Assembly: GCA_030068075.1 (NCBI GenBank)
Contig: CM057841.1
Location: 6,457,565-6,521,564, forward strand
Reading direction: 5' to 3'
Length of the DNA: 64,000 nucleotides
Source: Paguma larvata
Lineage: Eukaryota > Chordata > Mammalia > Carnivora > Viverridae
This document shows, in pieces, positions 11,383-31,475 of this stretch (the first letter of the stretch is position 1; the number at the start of each line of letters is the position of its first letter). A program made the translations under genes and the position numbers. Under the pieces are notes generated by a model. The model had not been told where the DNA came from and made no database searches. It worked only from the letters and a program-made list of their open reading frames with translations.

Positions 11383-11595
11383 AGGTGCCTCAGCGGAGCA
11401 GTCAGTTAAGGGTCCAACTCTTCACCTAGGCTCTGGTCCTGACCTCGAGGTTCATGGGTTCATGCCCCACATTGGGCTCTGTGCTGGTTGTGCAGAGCCT
11501 GCTTGGGATTCTCTCTCCTTCTCTCTGCTGCTCCCCTGCTTTTGGACACGCTCTCTCACTCTGGCTGTCACAGTAAATAATAAACTTAAAAAAAA
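11383..11595 (+). mobile_element. Can-SINE, diverged
   Basis: AGGTGCCTCAGCGGAGCAGT head, GGGCTCTGTGCTGGTTGTGC body, CT-rich part and AATAATAAACTTAAAAAAAA tail. Confidence 0.85.
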
Positions 11596-11689
11596 TTTTT
11601 TTTCTTAAACTTTAAGAAATTTTAAAAAGATTACAACTGAAAAATTGCAATTTGTAATATAAGCTACAGGTTAACATTGCTAATCAAGA

Positions 11690-12500
11690 ATTTCTAAAGC
11701 TAGAGTAACAGACTAACAGCCCTATAGAAAAATGGGCAAAATATGAACAGTTCACAGAACAAGAAATGAAATGGCTCTTAAATATATTAAAAGATGCTCA
11801 TAGAGAAATTCTACTCATAATTACAGAAATGCCAATTAGAACTACACTGAAATACTGTTTCTTACCTATCAGATTCACAAAGAGTCAAAGTTTGATGCCA
11901 CACCCAAGTAATGAGACTATGCCCTCCCATACACTGTTGGTAGAATGCAAAAAAAGGTACAACCCCAAAGAAGAGGAACTGGGCAAAAGTACGTATACAT
12001 TTATCTTTGCCCAACCAATTCCACTTCTATTCCAAATAGACACTGGCAAAAAAACCAAAAATTACCTAGGCACAGGAATATCGATTGCAGCACTATTTTT
12101 AATAGCAAAAAGCTGGACACAGCTTACATCATCAATAGGGGCCTGGAAGGAACTGCCATCCTGCCACGTGGTAGTGCCTAGGGCAGCTGCCAGAGAGTGG
12201 TCTCCCCAGGCAAACGGTTACGTGGGAACAACAGAGCACATCACAGGATTATGTCTGCTATAGGACCTTTACCTACATTAGAGGGAGAATACATATGCAG
12301 AATGTTACTTGTGCATGTGTGCATGTATGGATAATCTAAAACTTATACGAATGGTTACCAATGGAGGAGGACAGGAATAGAGGGAAGAGCAGGCATAGAG
12401 GTGAGGCTTCTCTGAGTGTTCGTTGTTTTTGTAGTTTGCAGTGTGGAACCATAAAAGTGTTTTGTATTACGAATTAGGTTTAAGTCATCTCTAAAAATTG
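11690..12500 (+). mobile_element. Old L1, 3' part of ORF2
   Basis: L1 ORF2 words in order: AAAAATGGGCAAAATATGAA, AGATGCTCATAGAGAAATTC, AATGCCAATTAGAACTACAC, AATAGCAAAAAGCTGGACAC. It is interrupted by many changes and carries no intact frame. The 3' limit is uncertain. Confidence 0.6.
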
Positions 12501-12707
12501 AAAGTATTTGGTGAAAAGTTTACTACATTGATAATTATTTCCAGTAACTTTAGAACACTGTAATCTTGCTATGGAGATATACCCTTAGGACAAAAAGAAA
12601 TCTTGAATTGTCAATAATAATAATGAAGATAATTTGAAACATAAACCAAGTAATTCTGCTGATGTAATTAGGAACCAAGATTTCAGCATTAATAAAGAAA
12701 ATTAAAG

Positions 12708-12902
12708 GGACTCCTGGGTAGCTCAGTTAGTTGTGTGTCGACTTCAGCTCAGGTCATGATCTCAGTTTGTGGGTTCAAGCCCCGTGTGAGGCTCTGTACT
12801 GACAGCTCAGAGCCTGGAGCCTGCTTTGGTTTCTGTGTCTCCCTCACACTCTGCCCCTCCCCTGCTCACACTCTTTCTCAAAAATAAACATTAAAAAAAA
12901 AA
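12708..12902 (+). mobile_element. Can-SINE
   Basis: GGACTCCTGGGTAGCTCAGT head, poly(A) tail. AAAATTAAAG flanks both sides as a short target duplication. Confidence 0.88.
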
Positions 12903-14164
12903 AATTAAAGCACTCTATTTCTAAATTTGAATTAGAATTATCAGGATAAATCCACAATGTGTTTTTTCTTAAAAATGAATGTCCCAACTTTGTCTACTAA
13001 AGAGGTTTATAACAATAACTACCCTAGTAGTAATGGTACTCTTAGTGCCCAGATCTTTAAAACACATTTCCCACTAAAAAGAACCAGGGTTCCTCAGAGA
13101 AGTGACTAATTCTAGGGCTGGCGCAGGAAATTTACAGAATGAGCCTTGCAACATCTTCTCTGACTGGAAAGCAAAGAAGTTATCAAAAGCTACTAAGATC
13201 ATGTCAAAAGGACACAGGGGCCAGCTTGAGGGAGCTGCTTGTGGCCAACATTTGGACAGCTGGAACATCAAATTATTCACTGTAATAGATTAAAACACAC
13301 AGAATGTTAAAAATCACGTATATAAAACGTACTCACTGGCTACCTTTGGAAAATGCTAGCACGTAAGTTTTCTCAAAGCAAAGGCAAAGAATGAAGCATT
13401 TATCCTGCTTTTCTTGAACAAACTCTACCTCCTTAGAGTAACCAAAACGTTAGTAACGGAAAGTTTTTCCTTACGGAAGAATGAAGAGGATGCAGAAAAA
13501 AGATGCAGAAGAAATGATGTAATGACTTTGTAACTCCTAATGAAATAATGGGTAATAACAGGTATAAGCAACAATCTTCAATGACTGCAAAAACCATTCT
13601 GCGAAAAACGCCAGGCAATTATGTAATAAATGGATCAGGCTGTCAACCCTTGATCAAAATAAACATCACAGAAGTGCACCACACATTATGTACCTTGATA
13701 TGATTCCAAAGAAAACACATGCACCACTTACAAAGGACTGTCTAGCGTAACAAACTTGAATCTAATTAAGCCTCAAGATCCAACTGCCAGTTTACAGGAA
13801 AAAAAGGGAACAAGAAGGGACATCAAAAGAATACTATCACCAAAATCCAGAATGTAGTAAATCCTATGGGGAAAATTCACCTAGTTTCAACAAATGGAAG
13901 TAAAAGGAAAAAGCACATACGGGGCAAATCCCTAAATTATAAGACAGAAGCACACATTAACCAAATGCAAAGTGTGAATCCTGTTTAGATCCTAATTTAA
14001 ATAAACAAATGTTAAAAACAAATGGATACAAGTAGGGTTAACACTGGATATTTGATAATAATAAATTACTGCTAATATTTTTAGGTGTGTTAATGACTAT
14101 AGTTATGTATTCAGGAGTCATCTTTTTCCCCTATTATATGTTTTTTCCTATAGGTGTTGGCAAC

Positions 14165-14445
14165 CTTATGTACTGATTTTTAAACAGCCTTGAGAGACAA
14201 TTCACACACACCCACTCAATCTGTACAATTTCGATGGTTTTTTACTGTTTTATAATCATCACTACAATCAACTTTAGAACATTTTCATCATCCCACAAAA
14301 GATACCGATATCCATTTAGCAGTCATTCACATTTTCCCTCAAACTTCCCAAGTCCTAGGCAACCACTTAATTTACTTTCTCTATGGATTTTCCTATTCGT
14401 CAAAAATCATTATCTTTTACAGATAATCTTAGGTATTTATAAGTG
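14165..14445 (-). mobile_element. L1M 3'-end fragment
   Basis: On the + strand it reads the usual inverted L1M series: ACAATTCACACACACCC, AATCAACTTTAGAACATTTT, CATCATCCCACAAAAGATAC, CTATGGATTTTCCTATTCG. Confidence 0.55.
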
Positions 14446-14536
14446 AAATATGGAATTTGCTTCAGAACAATCCAGTGGTGGCTGGGAGCAAGTGGGGATA
14501 ATTTTTTTTTCTATGTACCAGGATAATCATCACACT

Positions 14537-14744
14537 TTTTATTTTTTTTAATGTTTATTTTTGAGAGAGAGAGACAGAGTATGAAAGGGGGAAGGGCTAA
14601 GAGAGAGGGAGACAGAATCTGAAGCAGGCTCCAGGCTCTGAGCTGCCAGCCCAGGGCCCGATGTGGGGCTCCAACTCACTAACGATGAGATCACCACCCG
14701 AGCGGAAGTTGGATACTCAACCGACTGAGCCACCCAGGCGCCCC
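14537..14744 (-). mobile_element. Can-SINE
   Basis: Poly(T), AATGTTTATTTTTGAGAGAG, then CGACTGAGCCACCCAGGCGC at the far end. Confidence 0.9.
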
Positions 14745-15879
14745 GGGGATAATTTTAAAAAACAGAATGAGGTGAGTAAATGCATAGAGAGAAGCATAGG
14801 TTTTCATCACACTATTCATCTTAATCTTGTATGTCTGAAGTTTTCCATAATACAAACAAATAAGGTCGTTTATGGTATCATAAGGAAAGGTCCCAAGATG
14901 GGCACAGGCAATATTAGTTGATCGGTGACTCTGGTTCTTTCCATCTTTCTGCTCTGCCATTCTCAGCATGTCGACTTTGCTTCTTGGGCTGGGCTCCTCA
15001 AGGTGCTGGCATGGCAGTACTGTTCTACACATTACATGCAGACAACGCTGTTCAGAGACAATAAAAGGGGACGCACTAGTGTCTACGTCCATTACTGAGA
15101 CGGGAACTTCCCCAGAAGCCCCCAGCAGACCTGTCATTTCTCCTTGGCCAGAAGGCTTTTGTCTAATTCAGTAACACAGCAAGAGGCACGAACCAACTCC
15201 ATTAAGACACCCCCTTTGGAAGTTAGATTTCAGACTTTCTGGAAGAATCTACAAATTGGAGAATCATGTTAACAAGTATGAAATATGCAAAATAAGAAGG
15301 TGATGGCTGTTGGGTAAAGCAACCAACGAGGTCGGCCCCAGACGACTTCAAGCAAGTAAGACTAGTCACAGGAGCACCCGACACGAGGGAGCAATTCAGG
15401 AGCTTACGAGCAGAGCCAGAGTGGCTCCCGCCAGCAGACCGGCCTGGGAAGGTTCCCGTAGTGGGTGAGAAAGTGGAGGGTCTCAGACTCCCCACCACGC
15501 AGTGAGGCTGCACACACAACAACGCGCAGACCATACATAACAGAACAGACCCACAACCTCGCCAGCTACAGGCCCCCACATTCAGGACTTGCTCACTAAC
15601 GGCCAGCTTACCTATTTTTTTGTCCCTGACCCACTTAGGGCCAACCGGAGAAAGCCAACTATACTCCCTAAGCCATCCCAGACAGGATGACCCACTTAGT
15701 TACCCGTCTCCAACTTCCACACTCGCCAAAGTGGATCCAAGGCGCACCCAAGGCCTCTCCTGCCTGTCGCTGAAAGGCTTTCTCTGCCTGCCTTCGAGCC
15801 TCAACCAAAAGCACAGGATGGTGCCGGACTCCGTCACTTTGGCGGGTTCTAGCTCCTTTCAAGGCGTCTTCGTTCACTT

Positions 15880-16420
15880 CCACAGCAGGTCGAGCCGACG
15901 AGGAAAGGATGCGGCCAAGCGCAGTTCAGACACGAACCTCGCCCTCGACTTTGATTGAAGACGTCCGCCATTCTGGCGTCGCGGCCTCGGATGCCGCCTG
16001 AGGAGAGTCAGAGTCGCGCCCGTTAACCCGGGCCGGGCGGAGAGAAACGCCAAGAAGCACAGCCCAAGAGAAACCACACTCGAAATCACAACACGAGCCG
16101 CTGTAAAAGGGAGACGGCCGACTTCGAGTCTCAGGCAGCCGCCGGCGCACAAGCACCTCAGCCCTCCGCGCAGGCGCCTGGAGCAACGACCGCAGCCACG
16201 GGAGAAACAGCCACCGGCGCGCGGCTTTCTGGGACTTGAAGTCCCTTGAGTCCAGCGCGCTCACTTCCGCCGTCCACCGGAAGCGCCGCCATTGACCCGC
16301 GCGCTCAGGTGAGCCTGAAATCCGGGTCCGGCGCGGAGGCTCAGCTCTCGGCTGGGCGGGGCGGAACGGAGGGCGGGGCCAGGCCAGACCGAAGTGATCT
16401 GGGCGGTGCCTGGGTAGGGA
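15880..16420 (+). promoter_or_regulatory. ZNF544: CpG island, ZNF544 promoter
   Basis: CpG-dense block of about 540 bp between AT-rich flanks. It holds a ZNF143/SBS-like motif TTCTGGGACTTGAAGTCCC (16227-16245), an ETS site CACTTCCG (16262-16269), a second ETS site CCGGAAG, and a YY1-like GCCGCCATTG near 16286, just before a strong splice donor GCTCAG|GTGAGC at 16308/16309. The island is about 5.3 kb before the first coding exon of ZNF544, a normal distance for this gene type. GCCATTCTGGC near 15966, read on the minus strand as AATGGCGG, is also YY1-like and may serve an antisense start. The assignment to ZNF544 is by position. Confidence 0.75.
16262..16308 (+). other. ZNF544: Candidate ZNF544 first non-coding exon (3' limit firm, 5' limit unknown)
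   Basis: The donor GCTCAG|GTGAGC in the island is the best one there. The start of transcription probably lies at or just before the ETS/YY1 pair. No coding content. Confidence 0.45.
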
Positions 16421-17509
16421 GCCGCACTGAGCAATATCCCTGTATCTGCCGGGCAGCGCGGGAGCCTGTTAAAAGCGAATAACCCCAGTGCAGAAGCCGG
16501 GAGGAAGCTGGTGCCGACAGGGCCCCTCCTGCAGCAGAGCTTGACTGGGTGTGATCTTGTCTGAGGTTCTCTTGCTCTGGGACAGGGCCGGGGACCAGTT
16601 TGGCTGAGGCTTACCCGCTACAAAAGAGGGCAGCTGTTGTGGAGGGTTTCAGGCCGGCCAGTGGGAATCTGGGGTCTGCCCATCCAGGCCCAGCCTCGCG
16701 TCTTTTTTCTCTCTTAGTCCGTTAACGCCACCTACCCTGCAGGAGGTGGTAGCCTAGGCTTCCTGGAAGCAGAACCGGGCAAGTGAGGCTTCCTTTACTC
16801 CAGAGGCCAACCCAGCCTAGGAACTTGGACACCTTTTCTCCCACTGGTATGTGAACTTGAACTCAGTTTGAAGAGCAAGTGTATGCTTTCCAAGCGAGAA
16901 TAAAGAATCAGGGGCAGTCCAGGTACAGCATCAGCAAACTCTGGGTCCACGGCGTTGGTTGTGTTTGTTGATACCCCAGGTTAAGGTCTGGGTAAGAGAA
17001 GGGGCTGGAGATGTGAAGAACACGGACATGAAGCTATTCTGTGCATGAAGGCTTAGAGTTGGATTTCAAAGAGCCTCAGAGTAGAAGCATCTGGCTGTAG
17101 AAATAACTCCGTGCAAGAGAGAATGCCAAGGAGGTGGGAAGAGCTGAGGACTCAGAGTTTCCATTTCTAGTGAGGAGCCAGGATGGAGGTCACAGAATTC
17201 CTGGTCACTCAGCCGTGTTGAGTTGGGGAGTCTATTGGAGGTGGGCTGGAAACAGGAGGAAGTGGCATTGGCAGGGAGCCTGGGAGGGAGGTCTGAGCTG
17301 AACTCCAAGCCTGGGGCATCACTTGAAACCCCAGTCTCCAGGCCGGAAAAGAGGAACCTGGGAAAGGAAGAAAAAGAAAACAACCTCTGCCCCAGCCCTG
17401 TAGACAAGAGGGACCCTGCCACACCAGCCCCCTCCCAGGTCCAGCATGAGGAATAGAAGAGGAATTTTGTGTATAAATGTATGTGACTAAATGTGCTGTG
17501 TCCTGTGGG

Positions 17510-17720
17510 TCAGCATGATGTTGAGCTCTATAAATACGGCTCGTTTAATCCTCACAGCAACACCATGACACAAGGCCTGCTGTTCCCAGATGTCTACGGC
17601 TGAGGAAACCGAGGCCTAGTGAGATTAAGGAGGTCTGTTTAGGGTCTCTAGAGGCAAGTGGTGGAGCTGGGACTTTGAAAGCAGTCCGTCTGGCTGCAGA
17701 GTAGTGTTCCCAGACCTTGC
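17510..17720 (+). repeat. MIR relic
   Basis: MIR order: TTTAATCCTCACAGCAACAC, GGCTGAGGAAACCGAGGCCT, AAGTGGTGGAGCTGGGACTT. Confidence 0.65.
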
Positions 17721-19139
17721 CCTTGGATGCCTCTAGACAAGGAAGGAGAGGATGGGAGAGTGGAAATGGTTGTAGGAGGTAGGAGACTGCCCAAGGATGG
17801 GCAGGAGTATCAGAAGGAGATAGTATTATCTAGAATCTTGGTCAGCTTTCTTGCGTGTGGTGTACATTCGTAGTGTGTGTGTTCAGGAGTGAGGGTAGAG
17901 AGAGGATGGACAGAGTGAAGAAGAGGGGACTGAGGTGTTGACTGCTCCAAGGGCCTGTGAGGAGAAGCATGGAAGTAAGGGTGGGGTACTGGGATGCAGG
18001 AGTTTACTTGACTAGAAGGAAAATTTCTCACCTGAGAAGTTGAAAGGAGCCACTTGGGAGGGTGTTGGCTCAGAGGGGGCTGTGTACCTGGAAGGTGGTA
18101 GAACCTAGGATCATTGATTGTAGTAATTAAGAGGCAGACTTGTCTGCACAGATAGGATAATAGTGAGAGGGGTGGGAAGAGGGAGTCAGAGTGTGGACTT
18201 GGTGCTGTAGGGGGGATATGGATGGAGTGGACGTGGCACCCCTATAGTCTCATACCACCTAGGACTCAAAAACCGTCAGTGGCAGGCAGAGAGGGTGGCT
18301 GGTAGCATGGGGCATATCGTGCAGAGCTTCCAAGTGAGAGAGGCTGAGGGGGCGGGTCCTTGATGGAAGATGTGAAGAAAGAGGGCGGGGCAGTGGGCTG
18401 GGCAGCGGTGTACCAGAGGGAGAGGCGGAGAACCAAGATGGCAGTGTGCTCAGGGCTGTGGGCTGCAGAGCTCCTGGCCCTACTCATCCATGAGGCCTTG
18501 GCTAAGTTTTATTCAAGCTCTTTCTGCCTCAGTTTCCTCGTCCACGAAATGGGGACAATACTGTTAATTTTCTGTGGGCAAACCAAAGAATCCTATCTGT
18601 AGTACATAAACAGAAGTGTATAAATAAATAACTGTGTTTACAATTCAGTTTGGCATCATATTTAAAATAATTTGAATTTATATACATTTTATTTTATATT
18701 CTTTTTTTTAATGTTCTAGGGACAAGCACATGGATGTCTTTTGGAGGCATTAGTCAGCCAGCCACAGACATGGCCAAAAAATTTGCAAAACCACAATCAA
18801 CATGTAAAAGGAGGGATCAGCTGAGACAGCTGTCCTGTGCCGTGGGCAGGGGAGGAAGGGGTGTGTGGACACAGGTTTAGTGGCATCCTGGTAGGTGACA
18901 GCCTTTTGTGTGGGTCCTCTTCCTGGTAAGAGGTGAGAGTGCTCAGAGTTTGCTGTCACTTCTGTCTTAAGTAGCATCTGACTTTTCCATTTTATTCAGG
19001 AAGAAGAGTTGGGGAAAATAAAGAGGAGTGAGTGAGCCAGATTTTCTGCATCTCTGCTAATCTGTGAGAAGGGTCTGGAGCTGAAGAGTCCTGGTGTCCC
19101 TGTGACACAGCCTTGCCCTCAAGTTCCTGTCTCCTAGCA

Positions 19140-19337
19140 GAGCAGTTTCTCAACCTTGGCACTGTTGACATTGGAGGCTGAGTCCTCCTCAGGTAGGGGG
19201 AATGTTTAGTACTGCCTCTTAACCTCTGCCCACCCTCCACACTCACCCTCTGCAAGTTGTGACAACCACATGTCTTCAGACATTTCCAGATGCCCCTTGA
19301 GGGCACCCCTGCCCCCAGTTGAGGACCACTGCTGTGC
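19140..19337 (-). repeat. hAT-like non-autonomous relic
   Basis: TTCTCAACCTTGGCACTGTT, GTTGTGACAACCACATGTCT, CAGACATTTCCAGATGCCCC, then TTGAGGACCACTG. Its reverse complement aligns with the repeat at 55020-55215. Class by memory of similar repeats; name not given. Confidence 0.5.
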
Positions 19338-21704
19338 AGAAAGGGCCAACTTGCTGACATTTCCTGGAGATGTGGTTCTTTTCATGGCTCGGTCCTTTAG
19401 TTGAGCCTGATGCACACTGTGTAGGAGTGTCCCCAAGTAAATAGAGACAGTTTATCAGGTAGGATATCCCAAGGGCTCGGAGATTACCTCCCAGCAGCTA
19501 GCTGGTCAGGAAATAGGCCTTTCTTTGAAATGTGCGGGTCATGGATAAACTAGGCCTGCTGAGTCAACCTGTTAGGCACACTATGTTACGTATGTGCTGT
19601 GGATGGTGTGGCCATTCCAGCATTGTTATGGATGGATGGATGGAACTTTTACCTTTTTGGGGTGGGGTTTGTTCTGGGAGTCAGATAAATGCAAACTCAT
19701 ACCAATTCTAAAGTTGAAAGGTGAACTTTTTGTCATAGACTTATATTCTGAGTTAAACGTTTTTTAGTAGGATGTAAATGGTTTTCCTCTAAAACTTACT
19801 TGACAGCTATTCGAACCATTCTGGCATTCCATTTCTTGCATGTTTATTGCTGCCTTATCTGTACTGGCCTGAGTGCCAAGGTCGACACAGCTCTGCATTT
19901 TGAAGCCATCATCTTCTTCGGTATTGAGTTTGTTGCTCAGCACTCTCTCCTTTTTATAGCAATACTCAGAGGACTGAGGTGCTCATTTTGCTTGAAGAAT
20001 ATGAGGTCTGTGTGAGAGAGATTGGGACCCACCATGAAGTTAATGACCAGAAAGTATCTGCAGAATTAAGCTCAGAAAAGGAGTTCTTAGGCCTGGGCTG
20101 TGTTGGAAGCAGTAGAGTTCTCGAAAGAGATTGTCTTGGAAGTGAGAGAACAGTGGGAAGCTGCCTCTGGTGCTTTTGTGGTGCCAGCAGCTACAAGTGC
20201 TGAGGTCCCGGCCCATCTACAGCCACCGTGCTCCTGCTGCCTGTGGCCAGGAGCCACCCATACTCCCCTGGGGGCTCAGGACCTACGAGAAAACCTAGCA
20301 CTTGGAGAAGTTCAAAGACGAGATGACACTGGTAGAGGAGCCTGTCCAGACATTTGAAGGCAAAGGTGAGAACTGCCACAAGCGTGAGGAATGGGGAGAG
20401 CACGATATCCCCGATATGTGAGTACCCCTTGATTCTCCAGGGAAATGGGTTTTACAGAGAAAGTAGAACAAGAAAAATGCCAGCATTAAGTTCTAGGAGA
20501 ACAGCGAGTGTCTGCCTCCTGGAAGCAATGAATGAGAGTCACGAGTCTCCCTGGGCCTCTAGCCCAGATGGTAGCTGTTCTGAGTTTCAAGGGGGTGAGG
20601 GTTCAAGGTTCTTTGTGACCTGGATGGCGCCATGCAAGTGAGAGATGCCGTCTGGCGGAATGAGCAATGGCTCCATGTGAACAGACGCACAAATGCAGCG
20701 TGTATTTCTGGAATGTTGGGTCAGCCCATATGACCAGTGATGAGAGCTGGTGTGTGGGCGCACACAGGCATGGGTGTGCTTCTGGTACAAGTGGGTGAAT
20801 AGGAGTCAAATATGGAGAAGGTTTGGGGGCCAGATTTCACGGGATTCTTTCCCGGCTGTCTCAGTGGGACGGTCACGTGCCTGCAGCCAAGCTGTTAGAC
20901 AAGTTGAGGATGGGAAGCAATGGCAAAGCAGTAAGGCAGCAGGTGATGGGCCCACCCCACACGGGGGACAGCATCCTGCACCTCCAGAGTGGCTTGGGGG
21001 AGGGCACACCTGGGGTGACACCCCCTACAGAGCCCTTAGCTGTCCTCCTGGGGATTTTCATCCTCCTTGTCCCCATTCCCCCCACCCCCATTTTTGGAAA
21101 CCAGCTGATGTTTTATTGTGATATTTTAACATTGTGCATCTTTTTTTTTTTTTTGAAGCCAGCTTCTGTTTTCATGAATTGTATTAAAAATTGTACAGCT
21201 TTCTTGTGAAATCAGCTGATGTTTCGTTGAGATATTTTAAAACTGTACAATTGTCTCAACACTGTTTCTATCTCCTCCGATATAGTCTCTTGAAATGACA
21301 GGAAAAACTGGCCAGTCTCTATTTGTGTGCCAAGGGATGGCTGTGTATCTGTGGGCTCACAGTTCAGGTACACCAGCATGTGCCTGGGCATTTAGCTTGA
21401 GCCTGGGGGAGCCTTGGTCCATCCCTAGGCTTGGACCTGGGCTGGCTGGCCCGCTCCACTTGGTTGCCACAGCCTTGGACTTTTAGGCAATTGGTCAGAG
21501 CCCTGTCTCCCAGCTCCTCAAACCCCAAGGGAATGTTCCTTGAATGGCATTGGCAGCCCTTTCCTTTGTCGGAGTTGCGGGTGGTTTCTGTCACCTGAGC
21601 TTACTGGGGCGGGTCTGAATTGCTAATTGTTCCCTCCTTCGCCAGCCCTGCCTTTTGAGGATCCCTGCCCTCTCCACGACAGCTCCTTCGAGTATGAGGA
21701 AGAA

Positions 21705-29403
<7,699 letters not shown>

Positions 29404-29945
29404 CTCTCAGAGTGTGCTCTAATGACCACATGCACCAGATTTGCTTGGAGTGTTCACTGAAACTGCATATTACCAAGCTTTACCTTGATCTACTAAATCA
29501 GAACCTCTGGCAGTAAAATTCAGGAGCCTACAATTCCTAAAAGCAGCACAAGTAATTTGTATGTACATTAAAATGTGTTCACTTCTGCATTTAGATGAGA
29601 AACTGAACATGATCACTGATTTAAAATTTTCAGTCAGAGCTCTTAGTAGGAGTTAGGAAATTCAAAATGTAGCTGTACCCAGCAAATAATCTTTTTAGTG
29701 AAAACGACCACTCAAACTTAATCAGACATTGTCCCTGTAAAACATTCCTAGAAATAATGGATTGGAAGATATTCTTGATGCAAAGCCCCAAACAGACTAA
29801 AAAGAAATCATTGCCTGGCGAAGTTGGTACTGAGTGAGGAAATACGTAACCAGCAATGATCAATGTAAACCAGCAGTTAACATGAACTGGAGGAGGCCTG
29901 AGGATGGGAAGTCTTCTGAAATGGTTTTTATTGGAATAAAAAGTA
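29404..29945 (+). other. ZNF544: ZNF544 3' UTR and poly(A) signal
   Basis: AATAAA at 29935-29940, just before a Can-SINE. A stretch near 29475-29590 (CTACTAAATCAGAACCTCTG) resembles a MER5-type hAT relic. Confidence 0.5.
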
Positions 29946-29948
29946 GAT

Positions 29949-30134
29949 GGGGGCGCCTGGTGGCTCAGTCAGTTGAGCATCTGACTCTTGATTTCAGCTC
30001 AGGTCATGATCCCAAGATTACGGGATTGACCCCTGCATTAGGCTTAGCGCTAAGTGTGGAGCTTTCTTAAAATTCTCTCTCTCCCTGTGTCCCTCTCTAC
30101 TCAAGCTCTCTCTCTTAAAAAAAAAAAAAAAAAA
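29949..30134 (+). mobile_element. Can-SINE
   Basis: GGGCGCCTGGTGGCTCAGTC head, long poly(A). Confidence 0.9.
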
Positions 30135-30221
30135 GACTCTATTGTGCTCTAATTTAACTTTGTTGCCCAGTTAGGTTGACTGTAATCAGAGCTGGATGTA
30201 TAGCAATATGAAAAATGTTTA

Positions 30222-30320
30222 TCCCTGACTGGCTGGCTCAGTCGGTGGAGCATGGGGCTCTTGATCTCAGGGTCATGAGTTCAAGCCCCACATTGAGCAT
30301 GGAGCCTACTTAAAAAAAAA
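30222..30320 (+). mobile_element. Short Can-SINE variant
   Basis: ATCCCTGACTGGCTGGCTCA head, GCATGGGGCTCTTGATCTCA, GAGCATGGAGCCTACTTAAA end; lacks the CT-rich part. Confidence 0.85.
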
Positions 30321-30412
30321 ATTATACACAGGACCCAAAGTAGTATTTACACAAAATGTTACAACCACATAAAAAACATGTACACAGATGGCTGTTTAAG
30401 AAGATCAGCTCA

Positions 30413-30599
30413 GGGGCACCTGGGTGGCTCAGTCAGTTGAGTGTCTGACTTTGGCTCAGGTCATGATCTCATGGTTCATGAGTTCAAGCCCCGCATTAGG
30501 CTGGCTGCTGTCAGCAGAGCCTGCTTCAGATCCTCTGTCTCTCTCTCTCTCTGCCCCTCCCCCGCTCTCTCTCTCAAAAATAAACATTAAAAACAAAAA
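30413..30599 (+). mobile_element. Can-SINE
   Basis: GGGCACCTGGGTGGCTCAGT head, CT-rich part, TAAACATTAAAAACAAAAA tail. Flanks GATCAGCTCA and GGTCAGTTCA look like a mutated target duplication. Confidence 0.92.
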
Positions 30600-31384
30600 G
30601 GTCAGTTCAGCAACATGTTCAAAAAAAAAAAAAAAGCTGAACTGTAAACCAACAATGGTGAAGAAAGTGGGAGAGGCTATACCTTGCAAATTTGAGCAAG
30701 GTGAAAACAGATGAGAGAGCATCAGCTGGAGATGCAGAGTGGGAAAGCCTGACACCAGGATCTTGTGAAGAGAGGGCTGCAGTAGAGGCCACAGTCCCCT
30801 GGCAGAGCTGTAAACTTAGAGGTGCAGGAGAAAAGCAGGATTAATTGAAAATCTGTCCGTGACACTGAATTTTCTTTCCCTCTTCTCTTTTTTTTTTCTT
30901 GTCTTACAGTAAGTATCTGGCTATGGGTAAGCAAAAAATATAGGAGGGAGAAAGTTACGTGCTAAAAATAGTCTGAGGGACTAGAGAATTTGGTGGATTA
31001 TGTTTCAGAACAAAGGCTGCCTTGTTTCGGCATTATAAGGGTGTTCATCCTAACAACTGCTTCTTGCACTTTTCACCCTATAGGAAAGCATGCCATTAAA
31101 CCAGTCTCACCCACCTATGGAATTTCCCATCTTCTCTGATAGTCTTTTCACTATGGATAGGAGCCAAGGTGTGAAAAATGAAGAAAGCTTTCAACATGAA
31201 AGAAAAAAATATCTAAAATAAAACAGAAACCAGCCCCAAAGAGAACAGACATTTGAGGAACCAAAATTTAAAAGTTTTATTCTAAGAGTGAGTCAAAAAA
31301 TAATTGCAAGTGAAAAATAAATCCAGGATGCTCTTTTTAAAAAGGAATTATGAGACCAAGAATAGACTATAAAATTAAAAGATT

Positions 31385-31475
31385 ATTGGGCAAGAAAGAA
31401 AAGAGGAAGGAAGGGAAGGCAAAGGAAGAGGAAAGGAAAGGGAAGGGAAGGAGAAAGAAAGGAAAACTTCCCCAA
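31385..31475. repeat. Purine (GGAA)-rich tract
   Basis: About 90 bp of almost pure A/G made of GGAA, GAAA and GGGAA words; a simple repeat. Confidence 0.9.

Larger units (their letters stand above)
9700..15870. other. Intergenic DNA before the ZNF544 promoter
   Basis: Repeat-rich: a SINE head fragment near 10625-10682, a MIR-like stretch at 10685-10810, SINEs at 11383-11595, 12708-12902 and 14537-14744, and L1 relics at 11690-12500 and 14165-14445. No gene is seen between them. Confidence 0.55.
16421..21645. other. ZNF544 first intron
   Basis: MIR relics at about 17510-17720 and 18480-18570 (CTCAGTTTCCTCGTCCACGA), a hAT-like relic at 19140-19337, a short (GGAT) tract near 19628 and an unassigned exon-like stretch at 19960-20470. 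No KRAB or finger coding exon occurs here. Confidence 0.55.
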
